In this document: piece by piece, positions 58,900-64,000 of the stretch
Numbering within the stretch: the first letter of the stretch is position 1
Layout: every line of letters begins with the position of its first letter
NCBI GenBank assembly: GCA_029204225.1
Contig: CM055106.1
Location: 20,899,285-20,963,284 of the forward strand
Direction: 5' to 3'
Length of the DNA: 64,000 nt
Source: Diphasiastrum complanatum
Taxonomy: Eukaryota > Streptophyta > Lycopodiopsida > Lycopodiales > Lycopodiaceae
The notes under the pieces: generated by a model
The model's input: only the letters and a program-made list of their open reading frames with translations
Database searches by the model: none
What the model was told of the DNA's origin: nothing
Translations under genes and position numbers: made by a program

Positions 58900-61800
58900 T
58901 GTTAGATTCCTTGAAGTTAAACAAGTTGGACTCAGATACAACGTCATCTTCTACACAGGTGACAAAAAATAAAAAAATGACCAGTCAGGCCAAGATCAAT
59001 ATGCTGAAAGAGGAATTTTGACGAGCTCCAGTTCATGAGATGCCTGATACTTTCAAGAATTATACATTGGACAACGTGGTAATCATGATGTCGCAAGCCC
59101 AACGAGAACCTGATCAAAGTCAGGCACCAGCGGAACAAGTCTTTGAGGGACCTACGCGAACACAGTCGATGAATCTTGTGGAACCAGGAGAAGAAGAAAG
59201 GATAGTGCATGTGGGAGAGCAATTAACACCCATGCAGTTCAAGAGACTACGATCTTTGTTGGTGGAATATAAAGACTGTTTTGGCTGGAGCTATAGTGAT
59301 CTAAAGGGCATTCCGCCAACAGTAGTCCAACACACCATACCTTTGGTGGACGAAGCAGTCCCCAAGGTAAGCCGTTACTACCGCTGCAATCCGAATTATA
59401 CAGAACTGATCAAGCAAGAGTTGCAAAAACTTATGGATGCAGATTTCATTTACGAAATCGAGCACACGGAATGGATATCGCCGATAGTTATAGTACCCAA
59501 GAAGAATGGCAAAATGCGTATCTGTGTAAATCTGAAGGCGCTTAATGCAGTCACCAAAAAGGACCATTTTTCTTTACCATCTATGAAAAGTGTCCTCGAT
59601 AGAGTAGCTGGCGACGAAGCCTATAGTTTTCTGGACGGCTTCAACGGCTATAACCAGGTGAAAATAGCCCTCTAGGACTAGCAAAAGACAACATTCGCCA
59701 CAGAATGGGGAAGTTATGCCTATAAAGTGATGCCATTCGGACTTTGCAATGCCCCAAGCACTTTTCAGCGACTCATGTAAGCGGCATTCAAAGATTATTT
59801 GCAAAATTTTTTGAGATTTTTTTTGGATGATATGTGCGTGCATGGACCAGATCCAGAACACTTATCCAATTTGGAGAAGGTGCTACAAAAATTTCGCGAA
59901 TACCAGATCTCCCTGAATCCAAAAAAATGTCAATTCTAGGTGACGCATGGCTTGATACTCGTCCATATAGTGTCTAAACAAGGGATTGCCATAGATCTAT
60001 CAAAGATCAGGACCATTGTTGATCTACCACCACCGGGGATGATCCGCGAGGTCTACATTTTCATGGGTCATGCTAACTACTATAGGATCTTCATTCTTGA
60101 TTTTGCGGAGTTAGCCAGACCAATTTACAAGCTCACAACGGATCCACATTGGAATGAGGAAGCTTTAAAGGCTTTCCAGAAGATTAAGTATGCATTGGTC
60201 TCAGCACCAATCCTACGACCACCCAATTGGTCCATTGAGTTCCACGTGCATACGGACGCATCGAAGTATGCAGTTGGAGCAGACTTGACCCAGCCAGGTG
60301 AACACAAAAAGGATTTTCCAATCCGATTTGTAAGTTGACAGCTCAGTGATACCGAAATGAATTATTCAACCACAGAGTGAGAAGCACTGGCAATGATCTA
60401 TGCGGTTAAGAAGTTTCGACACTATTTAATGGCCACACATTTGCTTTTTATACGGACCATCAACCCTTGCTATATTTTGTTAATAAAACTTGCAACATCG
60501 GGAGAATCACCAGATGGCTCCTTTTGTTGTTGGAATTTAATTTTCGGATAGTAGTTCGCAAGGGAAAACAACACTACATGGCAGATCATGTGTCAAGAAT
60601 CAAGGGAAAGGAGATTGCAACTCAACCCGACGATGAGCTGGCAGATGTTGCCTTATTTTACATGGATACAGTACCAGAATGGGATGCCGATATTGTTGAA
60701 TATCTAATGCGGGGCCAACCAGACAAATCACTACCAAAGGCGAAAAAACAGAAATTGATCTTGAAGGCTAGACCTTATCAGCTAATTGCCGACCAGTTGT
60801 ACCGAAGAAGTCCAGACAAAATTCTTCGACGGTGTATTCTTCCTCATGAGACCACCCAGATCATTTCGCTTTCACATGAAGGCATGGGTGGAGGTCATTT
60901 TGCATCTGACATTACAGTTTGCAAGGTCCTGCAATCAGGATGTTGGTGGCCAACGATTCATAAAGACACGGAGGAATACTTGAAAAAGTGTGATGTGTGC
61001 CAAAGGGCAAGGAGACCAACGAGATTGAACTATGATCTACTGCACCCAGTCTTAGCCCAAGCACCGTTCAAAAAATGGGCATTGGATTATATTGGTCCAA
61101 TTCACCCTGTAGCAAGGAGTTCCCAGGCTCGATACGTAATCGTAGCCACAGACTACCTCACCAAATGGGTCTAAGCCAAGGCAATAAGAGTAGCTGATGC
61201 TAGGACCACTGCCAAGTTCCTTCATGAAAATATCATTGTGCGCTTCAGGTGCTCGGTGGAACTAGTCAGTGATCATGGAAGCCATTTCATTAACGAGACC
61301 ATCAAGGTCCTGTTGGAGGAATTCTTCGTGATCCACAGAACCAGTATGTCTTATTATTCTCGTGGTAATGGGCAAGCAGAATCATCCAATAAGATCCTGT
61401 GTAGCGTGCTCACGAAAACAGGTGAAGCTAGCAGATCAGATTGGGAACACAAGTTGCATGCTGCATTGTGGGCATTCAGAACAGCATATAAATGGAGCAC
61501 TGATCAAACACCCTTCCAATTGGTATATGGTCAGGATGTTGTGATGCTAGTAGAGTTTTTAGTTCCTTCATTAAGGATTGCCACCGCGCAACGTCTTAAT
61601 GAGTCCAAATCTCTACAGCTACACCACGAAGCTCTACATAAACTCTGTGAAACATGCTTACTAGCTGTGCATGCACTGGCAGCTGAAAAGGAAAGACGCA
61701 AAGCTTGACATGATCGTAGATTACAAAAGAAGGATCTTCGTTCAGGAGATTTGGTCCTGATGTATAAAACCAAGGTGATCAAGGAAAAGTTAAATTCACG

Positions 61801-62055
61801 GACGAAGGTCCTTATAGAGTCAAGAAAATTCTTAATCATGGGACCGTGAACTTAGAACAGCTTGATGGGACGCCCTTCGATACACCCATCAATGGTAGCC
61901 GGTTGCACAAGTACTGGCCACCAGAGAAAGACAGATCTATATTGGGGGTGGCACGTTACAAAAAGCTAATTTGCTCAGCCATCATCGCTAGATCTAAGGA
62001 GATCAAGCCAAATCAAGCTAAATCCATCAAGATTCAGCCAGATCTGGCAAGATAA
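58900..62055 (+). pseudogene. Gypsy pol: RT, RNase H, integrase
   Basis: Plus strand. [96 protein letters not shown] (FLDD active site). RNase H: FHVHTDASKYAVGADL. Integrase: H-H-C-C zinc finger (SHEGMGGGHFAS, CDVCQRARR), ALDYIGPI, VSDHGSHF, GNGQAESSNK (D-D-E complete), and C-terminal GDLVLMYKTKV, then NGSRLHKYWPP. In-frame stops at 59673, 59679, 59778, 59937, 60336, 60378, 61172 and 61706 are mostly former CAG, CAA or CGA. There are frameshifts near 60440 and 61790. Protease is missing. The RT resembles the Tat/Athila side of plant gypsy (FxWSYxDLxGIPP). Confidence 0.9.
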
Positions 62056-62755
62056 AAAAAATCCACCAAAATCCAAGGAGGACCCAGATCCTGATAGGGT
62101 AAATAAAGAAGCAGATCATCAGATTGACTGAGGGTTCTTCTACCAAGAATCCATCAGAACTTCCAGAGCACTACCAACAGTCAGATCAAGCCTGGATGAA
62201 GCTGATTACCAGGTTACAAAAGTTAAAAATAAGAAAATCTCGATATCTTGTTAAAAAACACTCTGAAGGAGCACTTTTTTCATGATTTTTTGAGATCCCC
62301 TGGGAGATAGCTCTTGAAAATTGGACAGTCACCAATACTGACCTAGATGCATCCATGAAAATCTTTGCGAGAGTTCATGATGGAGAAATCATCATTTTTT
62401 AGTGTATGCGAGAGTTCCCAGAAGCAGAATTTTTAGAACCCTCGTAGAGCATCAAGATCAACTTATCAACTCTCGCAAGGTGTCTAAATGAAATTAGAGC
62501 AGTGAAATTAGCCTGCCTGCATGGTCTGATCTTGAAAATCCAATCACATGAACAAGTTGTGCAAGAGATCACTTCCTGCGAGAGTTGAACCCTCGTAGAA
62601 CATTCGTATGATAGTCAAATCACCTTCTGAACTCTCGCAGACTTCCCTGAGGTCTTAGAATTTTGTGAAGAAGGTGCCTGTCAAAATTTGGGTGGAACTG
62701 AATAAGGGAAAGTGAATTTCACCTAATACACACTCTAAATTCCTCTATATAAGGG
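62056..62755 (+). other. Gypsy 3' non-coding region with motif array
   Basis: After the pol stop. From 62360 to 62640 it carries GCGAGAGTT or AACTCTCGC near 62367, 62408, 62468, 62578 and 62631 with AACCCTCGTAGA variants near 62438 and 62590, as in the leader of the same family. The end, CTCTATATAAGGG, directly precedes the LTR and is a poor polypurine tract. Confidence 0.7.
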
Positions 62756-63576
62756 TGTTGGGGGTATTCCCAACAAAGTGTAAATAAATAAAATCCTCCA
62801 ATAAAATGTGTTGCGAGGGCATGACATCCTGCGTGTATAAGCCCATGGCCCAATGAGCACGCAATTGAAGTTGTAAATAAAATAAACTTGACTTGGCCCT
62901 TGTAATTAAAATAAAACTAGAGGCCCAATGTCATTTTTAAACTTAGAGATCACTTTTTAGAGTTGGGTCCAAATTGGGACTCACATGAATCTTGTGATTT
63001 CTAATGTACTTTTTGTGGACCCTTGGATCAAGTTGGGTCCAAGATGAATGGTTAGGATCATTGTGAATATTAGCCAATAAGATTGAGGGGCAAGGGCCTT
63101 CCCCATTTTATAAAAAGACACCATTTGTACACTATTTTCATGCTTAATAAAAAGGAGGAAACTCTACCATTTTTGGAAGAGAAGCATCTTCTTTTGCTAT
63201 TCACTACTTGCTATTGCTCTTGGTTGTGTTTTCTATTGCTTTCTATTTCCATGTTTTATTGTTTGCCATAGTGATGTTTTTCCATTAGCAAGCATAAGGA
63301 GCATTTGAGCTAACCTCCACCCTCACTCTCTTGCTCTCTCTTTCTCTTCTCTTCTCAATCTCTTCTTCTCCATCCCTTCCCTTCAACCGAAACTATGATG
63401 AATGTTAGTGTAGAGGAGTAGAGTTAAAGAGGAGTAGTATAGTGGTGAGTAGAGTTAAGGGAGAAAGTAGGAAATTAACTAAAAGTAGCATCTATGCATA
63501 GTTAGGCACCTATCTAGTGATCTAACCTTTGTTGACAGGCGGAAGGGCTATACTACGAAAGATCCTCGACACTACA
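62756..63576 (+). mobile_element. Gypsy LTR, 821 bp, the fullest copy
   Basis: Starts TGTTGGGGGTATTCC and ends CACTACA. It has a TATA box (TTTTATAAAAAG at about 63106) and a pyrimidine-rich stretch at 63310-63385 downstream of it. It follows the pol 3' region, as a 3' LTR would, but is itself followed by a PBS and leader, as a 5' LTR would be. It may therefore be shared by two tandem elements. Confidence 0.88.
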
Positions 63577-63577
63577 G

Positions 63578-63595
63578 TGGCGCTGTTGCCGAGGA
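63578..63595 (+). other. Gypsy primer-binding site, tRNA-Asp type
   Basis: TGGCGCTGTTGCCGAGGA follows the LTR by one base, close to the canonical tRNA-Asp site. It marks the start of a further element that runs out of the window. Confidence 0.85.
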
Positions 63596-64000
63596 TAGGG
63601 TGACACTAACTAGTTTAGTTGTATTTTAGTTATTTTCTTGTTTTTTAGAGTAGTTTAGGTAGAGTTTTGGGAGTTTAGAGTTAGTTTTTTCTATTTTTTT
63701 GTGTTTGGACTGTTCACAGCTAGCAAAGGAGGTGTGAGAGGGTAGAGGAGGCCCTAAACAATCTCTAAGGGTTTGAAACCCAAACCAATCATCCAAAAAA
63801 CTCAAAAAACACACCAATCTACATTTTGGAGAGAAAAAGAGCCAAAAAAACTCATCAGATTTTTATATCTCCAAAATCAATGGGAATTAACCCTTGCATG
63901 ACTAGCAATAGCTCCAGGGTACTGTCCCAGACCTGCATAGAAGCCTGCGAGAGTTAGTTTCAAGCAGATTGTAAAAATCAGAGAAAAATCATAAAAAATT
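63596..64000 (+). other. Gypsy leader, truncated by window end
   Basis: Matches 49186-49590 closely, including CACACCAATCTxCATTTTGG, GGGTACTGTCCCAGACCT and the first GCGAGAGTT motif near 63947. No coding begins before the window ends. Confidence 0.85.

Noticed and set aside
54050-62055. A functional gypsy gag-pol
   Set aside because: More than a dozen stops, several frameshifts, missing protease and a 3-kb inverted insert exclude it.

Overview
This window looks like nuclear DNA from a land plant with a large, retrotransposon-filled genome. The only host gene I can recognise is a spliced plant-type PAT1 gene (mRNA-decapping activator) on the minus strand. I read four coding exons at 14317-14239, 13910-13780, 13461-13356 and 7204-5094. 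The splice phases agree and the model gives about 808 codons. Its third intron is about 6.2 kb and carries an LTR-element remnant and an 824-bp hAT-type element. Dense copia and Ty3/gypsy elements, long introns and copia/gypsy proteins unlike the common angiosperm ones suggest a fern or other non-angiosperm, but the sequence does not prove this. I saw no bacterial operons, rRNA, confident tRNA or CRISPR array.

Layout. 1-3.7 kb: a broken copia gag-protease fragment, an unassigned antisense frame, a TRIM-like LTR and a gypsy primer-binding site. 4.5-14.3 kb: a partial duplicate of the PAT1 3' end, then PAT1. 14.3-24.4 kb: SINE-like pieces, then a nearly intact copia element on the minus strand with two 645-bp LTRs (16932-22139), lying next to pieces of an older copia. 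Beyond it is a TTAA-flanked 907-bp element inside a gypsy-type LTR. 24.4-29.4 kb: a minus-strand element encoding an unrecognised protein ('ORFx' here), split by a non-autonomous copia-like element with about 790-bp LTRs (25284-28453). 29.4-33.4 kb: a gypsy integrase remnant, a 25-bp tandem array and an unassigned frame.

33.5-47.5 kb: a pair of 264-bp LTRs with PBS and PPT encloses about 13.5 kb of other elements (gypsy gag, a 176-bp GA tract, copia RT-RNase H, gypsy integrase tail, antisense copia). 48.1-64 kb: a gypsy element whose 5' LTR sits in an older copia LTR. Its leader, gag and pol are separated by a half copia element (50.1-54.0 kb) and by a second, inverted ORFx element (55.8-58.9 kb). 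It ends in an LTR that is again followed by a PBS and leader, so the array continues past the window.

Themes. Nesting is at least three deep. In-frame stops in gypsy gag, gypsy pol and ORFx are nearly all explained by C-to-T change at CAG or CGA codons, the mark of decay at methylated CHG and CG sites. Three gypsy families each carry their own short-motif array in non-coding parts. The most novel item is ORFx: a coiled-coil protein found twice between gypsy-type LTRs in place of gag-pol.
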